This document shows, piece after piece, positions 31,847-40,154 of a stretch of 45,499 bases of DNA (position 1 is the stretch's first letter; each line of letters starts with the position of its first letter). Under the pieces are notes generated by a model. The model ran no database searches and was not told the origin of the DNA. It worked only from the letters and a program-made list of their open reading frames with translations. The translations under genes were made by a program, and so were the position numbers. The stretch covers positions 1 to 45,499 of the forward strand of contig NZ_VRUU01000033.1 in NCBI RefSeq assembly GCF_008039875.1, in the 5' to 3' direction. The stretch is from Methylobacterium sp. WL119 (lineage in GTDB: Bacteria > Pseudomonadota > Alphaproteobacteria > Rhizobiales > Beijerinckiaceae).

Positions 31847-32800
31847 TCAGGCCCGCTCGATGCGCGGATCGAGTGCGGTCTGCATCACGTCCACGAGGAG
31901 GTTGAGGGCGACGAAGAACATCGCCAGCACCAGGATCGAGCCCTGGAGCAGGGGCAGGTCGCGCTGGAAGATCGCGGCGTTCAGGAGGAAGCCGGTGCCG
32001 GGCCAGGCGAACACCGTCTCGATCAGGATCGAGCCGCCGAGCAGGTAGCCGAGCTGCAGGCCCATGATCGCGAGCGCCGTCGGCGCGGCGTTGCGGACCA
32101 CGTGCTTGAACACGCCGACCTCGTCGAGGCCCTTGGCGCGCAAGGCCTCGACGAAGTCCTGGGCGAGGATGTCGGCCACCAGCGCCCGCACGGTGCGGGC
32201 GATGATGCCCATCGGGATCACCGACATCGTGACGGCGGGCAGGATGATGAAGCGCAGGTGCTCGAGATCGGGCCGCCAGTTGCCGGAGCCGTCGGGCCCG
32301 GCGCCGGTCGGCGGCAGCCAGCCGAGGTTGGCCGAGAACACGATCACCATCACCATGCCGAGCCAGTAATGCGGCACCGAGACGCCGAAGACCGAGATCG
32401 CGGAGGCGACCCGGTCGAGGATCGAGTTGCGGTGATAGCCGGCGACGAACCCGAACAGGGTGCCGAAGGTGAAGCCGATCAGCGTCGCGACCGAGGCGAG
32501 GATCAGGCTGTTGACCACCGCGCGCGAGACCTCGCCGAGCACCGGCCGGCCGGTGGCGATCGAGACGCCGAGGTCGCCGTGCAGCACGTGCCAGAGCCAG
32601 ATCGCGTACTGCACCGGCAGCGGCTTGTCGAAGCCGTAGGCGGCGCGCATCTCGTCGATGGTCGCCTGCGTCGCGTCCGCCGGCAGGATCGCGCTGAGGG
32701 GATCGCCCGGCGCGAGGTGGACCAGCAGGAAGCAGACCAGGCTGACCCCGAACGCCACGGGCGTCACGGCGACGAGGCGCTTAAGGATGTAGAGCAGCAT
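31847..32800 (-). CDS. ABC importer permease, DppB/OppB-like
   Basis: This 317-residue permease begins MLLYILKRLVAVTPVAFGVSLVCFLLVHLAPGDP, the usual DppB start. The sequence continues with PVQYAIWLWHVLHGDLGVSIATGRPV and about six membrane helices. The EAA loop RTVRALVADILAQDFVEALRAKGLDEVGVFKHVVRNAAP precedes the last helices with GSILIETVFAWPGTGFLLNAAI. It lies 81 bases downstream of the binding-protein gene, with a stable hairpin between that may keep transporter-core levels lower than binding-protein levels. Confidence 0.94.
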   Translation of the reverse strand: MLLYILKRLVAVTPVAFGVSLVCFLLVHLAPGDPLSAILPADATQATIDEMRAAYGFDKPLPVQYAIWLWHVLHGDLGVSIATGRPVLGEVSRAVVNSLILASVATLIGFTFGTLFGFVAGYHRNSILDRVASAISVFGVSVPHYWLGMVMVIVFSANLGWLPPTGAGPDGSGNWRPDLEHLRFIILPAVTMSVIPMGIIARTVRALVADILAQDFVEALRAKGLDEVGVFKHVVRNAAPTALAIMGLQLGYLLGGSILIETVFAWPGTGFLLNAAIFQRDLPLLQGSILVLAMFFVALNLLVDVMQTALDPRIERA

Positions 32801-32851
32801 CGGATCCGGGTGTCCTTGTTCCGATGACCGGGGGGGCGAGCGTGGGCCGGC

Positions 32852-32875
32852 CCCTCCCCCGCGACGGGGGGAGGG
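32852..32875 (-). terminator. Hairpin between the binding-protein and permease genes
   Basis: CCCTCCCCC (32852-32860) and GGGGGAGGG (32867-32875) form a perfect 9-bp stem with a 6-base loop, six bases after the binding-protein stop. Intercistronic hairpins at this position are common in importer operons, where they stabilise the upstream mRNA segment or end part of the transcripts. Confidence 0.55.
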
Positions 32876-32881
32876 ATCGCG

Positions 32882-34513
32882 TCAGCGCCCCGCGGTCGCG
32901 ATGGTGATGTTCGAGAAGTCCTGGAACCAGTTCTGCGCCTGGACGAAGCCCTTCACCTTCGGGCTCATCGCCCGCGGGTTCACGTCGTGCGTGATCATGA
33001 TGAACAGCGCGTCGTCGACGAACTTCTCATGGACCTTCTCCAGCACCGCCGTCTGCTCGGCCTTGTCGAAGGTGTTGCGGACCTGGTCGAACAGCTTGTC
33101 CATCGCCGGGTCGGAATAGTAGCCCCAGTTGGTGCCGTTCGGCGGCGCGAAGTTGCTCTGGAGATGCCGGATGAAGCCGGTGAACGGGTCCTGGATGAAG
33201 TACGAGTAGTTGATGCCCGTCACGCCGCGCGAGATGTCGGCCTTGGCGCCGGCGCGCCAGATGTTGATCAGCGTGTTCCACTCGACCACCTCGTAGTCGA
33301 CCTGGATGCCGACCTCGGCGAGGTTCTGCTGCACGAACTCGTTCATCGGCAGCGGCTGCATCTGGCCGGAGCCGGAGGCCGAGATCGCGATCTTGGTCTT
33401 CAGGGGCTTGTTCGGCCCGTAGCCGGCTTCCGCGAGCAGCTTCTTGGCCGCGGCCGGATCGTAGGTCACCTTGAAGGTCGGGTGGCCGAACCACTGGTGG
33501 CCGGGCGGGAAGAAGCCGGTGGCCGGCACCGCGAGGCCGCCGAGCAGCTCCTTCAGGCCCTCGCGGTCGATGGCGAGGTTGGCGGCCTTGCGCACGCGCA
33601 CGTCGTTCCAGGGCGAGCCCTCGACCCGCGACAGGTGCCAGGTCCAGTTGTGGGGATAGGTGTTGGTGACGATGGTGAAGCCGGCGCCCTTCAGCGAGGC
33701 GACGGCGTCGGGCGCGGGCGCCTCGATCCAGTCGACCTGGCCGGAGCGGAGCGCCGCGACGCGGGCGTTGGCCTCGGGCAGCGGCACCAGCACGAGCTTG
33801 TCGAGCTTGGGCACGCGGGCCTTGTCCCAGTACGCCTTGAAGGGGACCATCTCGGCGCGCTCGCGCGGCGCGAACAGGGTCAGCTTCCACGGGCCGGTGC
33901 CGGACGGGGTCTTGGCGAAGGCGTCCCAGCTCCGCCCGAGCTTCTCCCACTGGGCGGGCGAGGACATCATCACCCAGGCGATCTGGTAGGGCAGCGTCGC
34001 ATCCGGCGCCTTGGTGACGATCTCCACGGTCAGCGGGTCGACCACGCGATAGCTCGCCACCGCCGGGATGCGGGTGCGGCCTTGAGCCGACTGGCGCGGA
34101 TCGTATTGCGGGCTGTCGTTCTTCAGCAGCTTGTCGAGGTTCCACACCACGGCGTCGGCGGTGAAGTCGGAACCGTCGTGGAACGTCACGCCGGGGCGCA
34201 GCTTGAACGTCCACTTGGTCTTGTCGGCGGCGTCCACCGCCCAGCTCTCGGCCAGCCCCGGCACGAGGTCGGAGGGCTTGGTCGCCGAGGACAGGTCCCA
34301 GTTGATGAGCCCGTCGTAGACCGTGTAGCCCATGAAGCGCATGCCCTCGCCGCCGTTGTCGGCCTGGCCGGTGGTCAGCGGGATGTCGGAGGCGGTCATG
34401 CCGATCCGGAGCGTGCCCTGCGCCATCGCGGCGGAGGGCGCCTGGGCCGACAGCGCGAGGGCGCCGGCGAACGCCGCACGGGCGGTGAAGTTCTTCATCG
34501 AGCGAAACGGCAT
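32882..34513 (-). CDS. Family 5 extracellular solute-binding protein
   Basis: This 543-residue periplasmic binding protein serves the adjacent peptide/nickel-type importer. An N-terminal Sec signal (basic MKNFTARAAFAGALALSAQAPSAAMA, cleavage before QGTLRIG) follows MPFRS. The ATG at 34498 (MKNF) is an alternative start. Family features are YDGLINWDLSS, LVPGLAESWAVDAADKTKWTFKLRPGVTFHDGSDFTADAVVWNLDKLL, and VRVRKAANLAIDREGLKELLGG. It ends with PKVKGFVQAQNWFQDFSNITIA. The bound ligand cannot be told from sequence. The operon with AtzGEH and AllA suggests a ureide, carbamoylated compound or small peptide. Confidence 0.93.
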   Translation of the reverse strand: MPFRSMKNFTARAAFAGALALSAQAPSAAMAQGTLRIGMTASDIPLTTGQADNGGEGMRFMGYTVYDGLINWDLSSATKPSDLVPGLAESWAVDAADKTKWTFKLRPGVTFHDGSDFTADAVVWNLDKLLKNDSPQYDPRQSAQGRTRIPAVASYRVVDPLTVEIVTKAPDATLPYQIAWVMMSSPAQWEKLGRSWDAFAKTPSGTGPWKLTLFAPRERAEMVPFKAYWDKARVPKLDKLVLVPLPEANARVAALRSGQVDWIEAPAPDAVASLKGAGFTIVTNTYPHNWTWHLSRVEGSPWNDVRVRKAANLAIDREGLKELLGGLAVPATGFFPPGHQWFGHPTFKVTYDPAAAKKLLAEAGYGPNKPLKTKIAISASGSGQMQPLPMNEFVQQNLAEVGIQVDYEVVEWNTLINIWRAGAKADISRGVTGINYSYFIQDPFTGFIRHLQSNFAPPNGTNWGYYSDPAMDKLFDQVRNTFDKAEQTAVLEKVHEKFVDDALFIMITHDVNPRAMSPKVKGFVQAQNWFQDFSNITIATAGR

Positions 34514-34657
34514 GTCGGGCGGGTCTGCTCCGTGAGGCGGGCCCCCGCGACGGGGCGCCCGAGAGGACGCCCGGCTCCATGCAAGCGCGCGGCCAGACCG
34601 GCGCTGGGGTGTCATTCTTTATTCAATTGCACCGGAGGCGCGGATCGGCGGGGGGGC

Positions 34658-35038
34658 CTACCCGTCGATCAGGCTCACATGCGCGGCGACCACCCGCCAG
34701 CCTTCGGGAAACCGCACCCAGGTCTGGCTCTGGCGCCCGATCCGACCCGGCGCGCTCTCGCGGAAGAACAGGGTCATCGCGGTGGCGAAATCCCGCCCGT
34801 AGGTGGTGATCACCGTCTCGGACAGGGTCCGCTCCAGGCCGACGGGCGAGCGCGCCCGGCGGAAGGCGCGGATCGCGTCCATGCCGTAGAGGTTCTCGCC
34901 CCCGCCGTAGCGGATGGTGCGGGGATCGTCGCGGAACAAGGCCTCGAGCACCGGCACGTCGTTCTCCGTCAGCGCGGTCTCGTAGGCGCGGAACGCCGCC
35001 TCGACCTCGGCCTTCACCGCGAAATCGTCGACCACCAT
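34658..35038 (-). CDS. AtzH/HpxZ-like protein (DUF3225, NTF2-like fold)
   Basis: This 126-residue protein is of the SnoaL/NTF2-like DUF3225 group. Members are HpxZ, of oxalurate catabolism clusters, and AtzH, reported as a 1,3-dicarboxyurea amidohydrolase in the cyanuric acid pathway. Family pattern: [56 protein letters not shown], then [19 protein letters not shown]. The ATG at 35038 overlaps the TGA of the amidase gene by one base (TGATG), so they are translationally coupled. A GTG one codon upstream is also in frame. Whether it acts on dicarboxyurea or an oxalurate-derived compound is open. Confidence 0.85.
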   Translation of the reverse strand: MVVDDFAVKAEVEAAFRAYETALTENDVPVLEALFRDDPRTIRYGGGENLYGMDAIRAFRRARSPVGLERTLSETVITTYGRDFATAMTLFFRESAPGRIGRQSQTWVRFPEGWRVVAAHVSLIDG

Positions 35039-36447
35039 CACGTCAGCTCCGCGATCGGGGCGCGGACGATGCCGAGCCGTTCCAGCACCCGCGCCACGCG
35101 CAGCGCCACGTCCTCGCGCCAGGGCGCGGCGATGATCTGCACTCCGAGGGGCAGCCCGCCGTCGAGCCAGACCGGCACCGCCGCCACCGGCAGGCCGATG
35201 AACGAGATCGGCTGGGTGAACACGCCGATATTGGCCCGCACCGGCAGGGAGACGCCGTCGAGGGTGAAGTGCGTCTGTCCGCGCGGCGGCGCCCGGCAGG
35301 GGGTGGACGGCGCCAGGATCACATCGACGTCCGCGAACAGGTCGGCCACCGCGCCGCGGTACCAGCGCCGGAAGCGCTGCGCCCGCTCGACGAAGGGCGC
35401 CGGCAGCATCGCGCCGGCGATGAGGCGGTCGCGCACCGCCGGATCGAAGTCCTCCGGCCGGGTCCGGAGACGGTCGAGGTGGAGCGCGGCGCCCTCGGCC
35501 GCGGTGATCAGGTAGGCCGCCGCCCGGGCGCGGGCGGCTTCCGGGATCTCGACGACCCGCGTCGCGGCGAGCGCCCGCGCCGCCACCTGGACCGCGGCGA
35601 ACGCCTCCGGGTCGCCGCCGCGGGCGAAGTAGCCGCCGGCCACGGCGATGCGGAGGTCGCCGAGGCCGGAATCCAGCCCCGGCAGGACGGGCTCCGCGGC
35701 CCGCGCGGTCGCCGCAGCGTCGTCCGGGTCGGGACCCTGCATCGCGTCGTAGGCGAGGGCCAGGTCGGTCACGCTGCGCGCCATCGGCCCGAGATGGTCG
35801 AGGCTGTTCACGAAGGGGAAGCTGCCGGCCCGGGTCAGGCGGCCGTAGGTGGGCTTGAGCCCGAAGCAGCCGCAGAAGGCCGAGGGCACCCGGATCGAGC
35901 CGTTGGTGTCGGAGCCGAGCGTCAGCGGCACCAGGCCGGCGGCGATCGCCGCGCCCGAGCCGCCCGACGAGCCGCCGGTCATGTGGCCGGCCCCGTGCGG
36001 GTTGCGGCTGTCGCCGTCGTGCACGTTCTCGCCGGTGAAGTCGTAGGCGTACTCGCCCATGTTGAGCGCGCCGACGAGGACCGCGCCGGCCGCCTCCAGC
36101 CGGCGCACCAGGGCGCCGTCGCGCGCGGCCGGCGCCCGCTCGCGGTTGATCGTCGATCCCGCCCGCGTCGGCAGGCCGGCGCAGTCGATCAGGTTCTTCA
36201 CCGCGAAGGGCACGCCGGCGAGCGGCCCCGACGCCGCGCCGGCGGCCCGCCGCGCATCCACGGCGTCGGCGGCGGCCAGGGCGCGCGCGGCCGTCACGTC
36301 GGTGAAGGCGTTGACCGCCGGGTCGACCCGGCCGATCCGCGCCAGCGTCGCCTCGATCACGCTGCGGGCCCGGACGCGCCCCTCCGCGACGCCGGCGGCG
36401 ATCGAAGCGGCGTCGGCGCGGCTCCAGTCGGTGCTCTGCTCCACCAT
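35038..36447 (-). CDS. atzE: AtzE-family amidohydrolase (amidase signature)
   Basis: This 469-residue amidase-signature enzyme is of the AtzE/HpxW-X neighbour type. The Ser-cisSer-Lys triad is visible as Lys84 in [10 protein letters not shown], Ser160 in [13 protein letters not shown] and Ser184 in [16 protein letters not shown], with the usual 24-residue spacing. Proven AtzE needs the small subunit AtzG and hydrolyses 1-carboxybiuret. Homologues in purine-degradation clusters are proposed to act on oxalurate-like compounds. Here the AtzG gene ends four bases upstream and the AtzH gene overlaps downstream, so all three probably form one unit. The symbol is by homology, and the substrate is not settled. 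Confidence 0.85.
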   Translation of the reverse strand: MVEQSTDWSRADAASIAAGVAEGRVRARSVIEATLARIGRVDPAVNAFTDVTAARALAAADAVDARRAAGAASGPLAGVPFAVKNLIDCAGLPTRAGSTINRERAPAARDGALVRRLEAAGAVLVGALNMGEYAYDFTGENVHDGDSRNPHGAGHMTGGSSGGSGAAIAAGLVPLTLGSDTNGSIRVPSAFCGCFGLKPTYGRLTRAGSFPFVNSLDHLGPMARSVTDLALAYDAMQGPDPDDAAATARAAEPVLPGLDSGLGDLRIAVAGGYFARGGDPEAFAAVQVAARALAATRVVEIPEAARARAAAYLITAAEGAALHLDRLRTRPEDFDPAVRDRLIAGAMLPAPFVERAQRFRRWYRGAVADLFADVDVILAPSTPCRAPPRGQTHFTLDGVSLPVRANIGVFTQPISFIGLPVAAVPVWLDGGLPLGVQIIAAPWREDVALRVARVLERLGIVRAPIAELT

Positions 36448-36451
36448 CGCC

Positions 36452-36649
36452 TCAGGCCTCGAAGACCGGGGCCGCCTCGGCCTCGTCGGGCAGCGGGAAG
36501 CCGCCGACGAGGTCCGCCGCGGCGGCCAGGACCCGGAGGTTGGCGATCACCGGCGCGACCCAGGCGGGATCGAGGCGCAGCCCGAGCAGCGGGGCCGCGG
36601 CGGCGGCGAAGGCGTCGAGATCCGGCGGCGGTGCATCGCGGGTCGTCAT
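36452..36649 (-). CDS. atzG: AtzG-like small subunit (DUF4089)
   Basis: This 65-residue protein has the AtzG/DUF4089 pattern: FAAAAAPLLGLRLDPAWVAPVIANLRVLAAAADLVGGFPLPDEAEAAPVF. Residues P-W and N-L in the helix and PLPDE-E-APVF at the end are typical. AtzG resembles GatC of the amidotransferase and stabilises AtzE in a heterodimeric pair. The ATG at 36649 has GAGG eight bases upstream. The stop is four bases before the AtzE start. It is the first gene after an operator-like palindrome, so the operon to the transporter may begin here. Confidence 0.85.
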   Translation of the reverse strand: MTTRDAPPPDLDAFAAAAAPLLGLRLDPAWVAPVIANLRVLAAAADLVGGFPLPDEAEAAPVFEA

Positions 36650-36739
36650 CGGGCATCCTCATCGAACGATCGGACCTCGAGCGGGCAAGGGCCGCGCCAA
36701 GCCGCCCCGCTGGGCCGGACGCCTGAATTGCTCATCGAA

Positions 36740-36781
36740 TAGGCATAATCCGGTCAATCGCGTCTGCCTACGAGATAGGCA
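36740..36781. promoter_or_regulatory. Operator-like TGCCTA/TAGGCA element upstream of atzG
   Basis: TGCCTA (36765-36770) and TAGGCA (36776-36781) are perfect inverted arms around CGAGA, and a third TAGGCA lies at 36740-36745, 36 bases away. TTGACC on the minus strand lies between them. The region is AT-rich for this genome and about 100 bases from the AtzG start, so it is a candidate operator for the catabolic operon. Confidence 0.5.
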
Positions 36782-36819
36782 ATCGGCGGCTGCCACGCCC
36801 ATCGTGGACGCAGGGCCGG

Positions 36820-37290
36820 TCAACCGGCGCCGAGCGTCACCGGCGCGATCGCGGCGAAGACGCAATCCTCCGGCGTGCCGTCCTCGTGCACGAGCATCGC
36901 GAAGGTGCCGGGCGCCGAGACCGTCATCAGGTGCGCGTGCCAGGCGCCGGCGCGGTAGTTGATGCCGGCCTGCCCCGGCACCCGGAAGGCGCGGATCGCG
37001 GCCTCGTCGGGCCGCCCGTCGCGGTCGGGCGCCACCACGACGAGGTAGGAATCCACCGCGAGCGGCAGGAAGGCCTGGCTCGAATGCGGATGCCGCTCCA
37101 GGCGGGTCAGCGGCATCAGGCCGGCGAACGGCTCGCTGCGGATCAGGGCGAGGTTGGCGGAGACGCCCGCGCGCCGGTTCTCGATCGGGCTCGCATGGTC
37201 CTGCCGCGGCCCCGCCGCGGGCGCGGCGAGCAGGTCGGCGAAGGGCCGCAAGGCAACCTCGTCCATCGGTTCGATCGGGATCGTGCGCAT
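36820..37290 (-). CDS. allA: Ureidoglycolate lyase
   Basis: AllA splits (S)-ureidoglycolate into glyoxylate and urea, the last step of allantoin breakdown. The 156-residue cupin-like protein has the family motifs NRRAGVSANLALIRSEPFAG, MPLTRLERHPHSSQAFLPL and INYRAGAWHAHLMTV, with the conserved His residues and a Glu in LERH. The ATG at 37290 begins MRTIPIEPMDE. It lies 170 bases upstream of atzG on the same strand, with the palindrome in between, so it may be a separate unit. It is divergent from allantoinase (puuE) across 197 bases that could hold both promoters. Confidence 0.93.
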   Translation of the reverse strand: MRTIPIEPMDEVALRPFADLLAAPAAGPRQDHASPIENRRAGVSANLALIRSEPFAGLMPLTRLERHPHSSQAFLPLAVDSYLVVVAPDRDGRPDEAAIRAFRVPGQAGINYRAGAWHAHLMTVSAPGTFAMLVHEDGTPEDCVFAAIAPVTLGAG

Positions 37291-37487
37291 CGTCCGTCCT
37301 GGCTTCGTGCCCGGCTTCGCGGCACGGGGCCGAGCTTCCGCGGCTCGCCTCGGCGGTCAAGCGGGATTCGGGCCGGCTTGCGTATGGCCGAGGGCGGGTT
37401 TGCGGGGCCGAGGGCCGCGGCGGGGTTGACGGCGGAGGCGGCTGCGTCGTTGCGTCCCCGAGCCTTCAGACCGCCCGAGCAGACCCG

Positions 37488-38399
37488 TTGACCGATCCCC
37501 GCCCCTATCCCCGCGACCTCGTCGGCTACGGCCGCAACCCGCCGGCCGCCGACTGGCCGGACGGCGCCCGCATCGCGGTGCAGATCGTGCTGAACTACGA
37601 GGAGGGCGCCGAGAACTGCATCCTGCACGGCGACCCCGCGTCCGAGGCGTTCCTGTCCGAGATCGTCGGCGCGCAGCCCTGGCCGGGGCAGCGCCACATG
37701 AACATGGAATCGCTCTACGAGTACGGCGCGCGGGCCGGGTTCTGGCGGCTGTGGCGGCTGTTCACCGCCCGCGGGATTCCCGTCACCGTGTTCGGCGTGG
37801 CGCACGCGCTGATGCGCAACCCGGAGGCCGTCGCGGCGATGCGCGAGGCCGCGTGGGAGATCGCCAGCCACGGCCTCAAGTGGATCGACATGCGCGACGC
37901 CTCCCGGGCGGAGGAGGCCGCCGCGATGGACGAGGCGATCCGCATCCATGCGGCGGTGACGGGCTCGGCGCCCGAGGGCTGGTACACCGGCCGCTCCTCG
38001 ATCCACACGCTGGAGCTCGGCCTGGAGCGCGGCTTCACCTACCTGTCGGATTCCTACGCCGACGACCTGCCCTACTGGCTGACGGGCGCGGGGCGCACCG
38101 GCCTCGTGGTGCCCTACACCCTCGACGCCAACGACATGCGCTTCGCGAGCCCCCAGGGCTTCAATTCCGGCGACCAGTTCTTCGCCTACCTGCGCGACAG
38201 CTTCGACGTGCTCTACGCCGAGGGCGCGACGGCGCCCAAGATGATGTCGGTCGGCCTGCATTGCCGCCTCGTCGGCCGCCCGGGACGGATGGCGGCGCTG
38301 GCCCGCTTCCTCGACCACGTCGCCGCGCACGACCGGGTCTGGCTCGCCCGCCGCGTCGACATCGCCCGGCACTGGATCGCCCGCCACCCAGCGCCGTGA
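37488..38399 (+). CDS. puuE: Allantoinase PuuE (polysaccharide deacetylase-like)
   Basis: PuuE hydrolyses allantoin to allantoate and is unrelated to the classical zinc allantoinase AllB. The 303-residue chitin/polysaccharide deacetylase-fold protein has YPRDLVGYGRNPP at its start and NYEEGAENCILHGD, typical of PuuE. The middle reads GVAHALMRNPEAVAAMREAAWEIASHGLKWIDM, and GWYTGRSSIHTLEL and YLSDSYADDLPYW follow. The start codon appears to be TTG at 37488, with no better in-frame ATG or GTG and only a weak ribosome site. The MIO-lyase gene begins 50 bases downstream, so the two probably form an operon. It is divergent from allA. Confidence 0.94.
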   Translation: MTDPRPYPRDLVGYGRNPPAADWPDGARIAVQIVLNYEEGAENCILHGDPASEAFLSEIVGAQPWPGQRHMNMESLYEYGARAGFWRLWRLFTARGIPVTVFGVAHALMRNPEAVAAMREAAWEIASHGLKWIDMRDASRAEEAAAMDEAIRIHAAVTGSAPEGWYTGRSSIHTLELGLERGFTYLSDSYADDLPYWLTGAGRTGLVVPYTLDANDMRFASPQGFNSGDQFFAYLRDSFDVLYAEGATAPKMMSVGLHCRLVGRPGRMAALARFLDHVAAHDRVWLARRVDIARHWIARHPAP

Positions 38400-38449
38400 C
38401 GGCCTGATTCGTGCTCCGCTCCGGGAAAGCCCCTTTCGAGAGACAGCCC

Positions 38450-40084
38450 ATGACGACGACCACCATCGACGGCCGCACCCTCACCGCCGCGGACGTGCTC
38501 GCCGTCGCCCGGCCGGACGCGGCGGGCCTCCGCGCCGAGGCGGTGCTCGACGAGGGCGCGCGCAGGAGCCTTGTCGGCGCGCGGGACTACATCGACGCGC
38601 ATTTCATGACCGACGACGCGCCGCTGATGTACTCGTTCAACACCGGCGTCGGCCTGTTCAAGGACCAGCGCGTGCGCATGGACGAGATGCAGGCCTACCA
38701 GCGGCTGACCGTCTACGCCCACGCCACCGGGATGGGCGAGCCGTTCGACGCGGAGGCGGTGCGCGCCACCATGCTGCTGCGCGCCAACGCCTTCGCGTCG
38801 AACTTCTCCGGGCCGCGCGTCGCGGTCGTCGACCGCCTGCTCGCCTGCCTGAACGCCGGGATCGTGCCGGTGATCCCGTCGAAGGGCTCGGTCGGGGCGT
38901 CGGGCGACCTCGCGCCGCTGGCGCACCTGGCCGGCGCGATCTGCGGGTTCGAGGAGGCCGAGGCGTTCTACGAGGGACGCCGCCTGCCGGCCCGCGCGGC
39001 GCTGAAGGCGGCGGGCCTGCCCGAGGCGTTTCCGCTGGAGGCCAAGGACGCCTCGGCGCTGATCAACGGCTCCACCGTGTCGCTCGCCGTCGGCGTGCTG
39101 GCGCTGGAGGACATGAAGCGGGTCCTCAAGGCCGCCGAGATCGCCCTCGCCCTGACGCTTGAGGCCCTGCGTGCGGAGAAGGCCGCCTTCGATCCCCGCG
39201 TCCACGCCGCCCGCCCGCACAAGGGCCAGGCGGCCTCGGCCCGCAACGTCCTGCGGATGATCGGCGATTCCGAGCGCTGCACGGAGGGCGCCCGCGTCAC
39301 GGTGTTCCCCGACGAGGCCCGCGCCCCCGGCCAGGCCCCGCCGCCGCGGGTGCAGGACGTGTACTCGCTGCGCTGCGCGCCGCAGGTGCACGGGCCGGTG
39401 CGCGAGGCGCTGGCCTACGTCGAGGGCATCATGGGCACCGAGATCAACGCGGCCACCGACAACCCGCTGATCTTCGCCGACGGGGCCGACCACTACACCT
39501 GCATCTCGGCCGGGCACTTCCACGGCGCCTACGTCGCGCAGGCGATGGACCTGCTCGCCATCACCGCCACCGACCTCGGCTCGATCTCGGAGCGGCGGCT
39601 CGCGCGCCTCATCGACCCGACCATGAGCTACGGCCTGCCGCGCAACCTGCTCGCCGGCAAGAAGGGCCTCAACACCGGCTTCGCCACCGTGCAGTGCACG
39701 ATGTCGGCCCTGGTGATGGAGAACCGGACCCTGTCGATGCCCGGCTCGGTCGACTCGATCCCCGGCAAGTCGAACGCCGAGGACCACGTCTCGAACTCGA
39801 CCTGGTGCGCGCGCAAGGCCCGCACCGTCGTCGCCAACGTCGAGACCATCGTCGCCGGCGAGATCCTGATGGCGTGCCAGGCGCTCTCGCTGGTCGCCGA
39901 CGTCGCTCGGGACCATCCCCTCGGCTCCGGCACGCAGGCCGCCCTCGACGCGGTGCGCAAGGTCATCGCCCCGGCGCTGTCGGGCGACCGCTGGTACCAG
40001 GCCGAGATGGAGGCCGCGCTCGCGCTGGTGCGCTCGGGGGCGGTGGTCGCGGCGGTGGAGGCCGCGATCGGCCCGCTGGAATAG
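38450..40084 (+). CDS. Aromatic amino acid lyase homologue (HAL/PAL family, MIO enzyme)
   Basis: This 544-residue member of the histidine/phenylalanine ammonia-lyase family has the Ala150-Ser151-Gly152 triplet (SVGASGDLAPL) that cyclises into the MIO electrophile. The catalytic Tyr is Y61 in YSFNTGVG. Other conserved parts are LINGSTVSLAVG, VQDVYSLRCAPQVHG and NAEDHVSN with Glu444. The usual HAL substrate motif (SH after the LQ-NL helix) is replaced by TVYAH, and the position of HAL Met382 (GFM) is GFA here. The protein is about 30 residues longer than bacterial HAL, with an insert near residue 280. No urocanase or imidazolonepropionase gene is near. The substrate is therefore uncertain: histidine is possible, or another amino acid or imidazole compound. 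Confidence 0.85.
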   Translation: MTTTTIDGRTLTAADVLAVARPDAAGLRAEAVLDEGARRSLVGARDYIDAHFMTDDAPLMYSFNTGVGLFKDQRVRMDEMQAYQRLTVYAHATGMGEPFDAEAVRATMLLRANAFASNFSGPRVAVVDRLLACLNAGIVPVIPSKGSVGASGDLAPLAHLAGAICGFEEAEAFYEGRRLPARAALKAAGLPEAFPLEAKDASALINGSTVSLAVGVLALEDMKRVLKAAEIALALTLEALRAEKAAFDPRVHAARPHKGQAASARNVLRMIGDSERCTEGARVTVFPDEARAPGQAPPPRVQDVYSLRCAPQVHGPVREALAYVEGIMGTEINAATDNPLIFADGADHYTCISAGHFHGAYVAQAMDLLAITATDLGSISERRLARLIDPTMSYGLPRNLLAGKKGLNTGFATVQCTMSALVMENRTLSMPGSVDSIPGKSNAEDHVSNSTWCARKARTVVANVETIVAGEILMACQALSLVADVARDHPLGSGTQAALDAVRKVIAPALSGDRWYQAEMEAALALVRSGAVVAAVEAAIGPLE

Positions 40085-40154
40085 GCGCGGCGCCCCTTAC
40101 CGCACCGGCGCCACAATCCGGTGGCTGGATCGTGCGGGCACGAGGGGGGATCCG

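Noticed and set aside
38450..40084. The MIO lyase as an ergothionase
   Set aside because: As I recall, ergothionases carry a Lys where histidine ammonia-lyase has Met382. Here that place is Ala (GFA). No thiourocanate hydratase-like gene is near.
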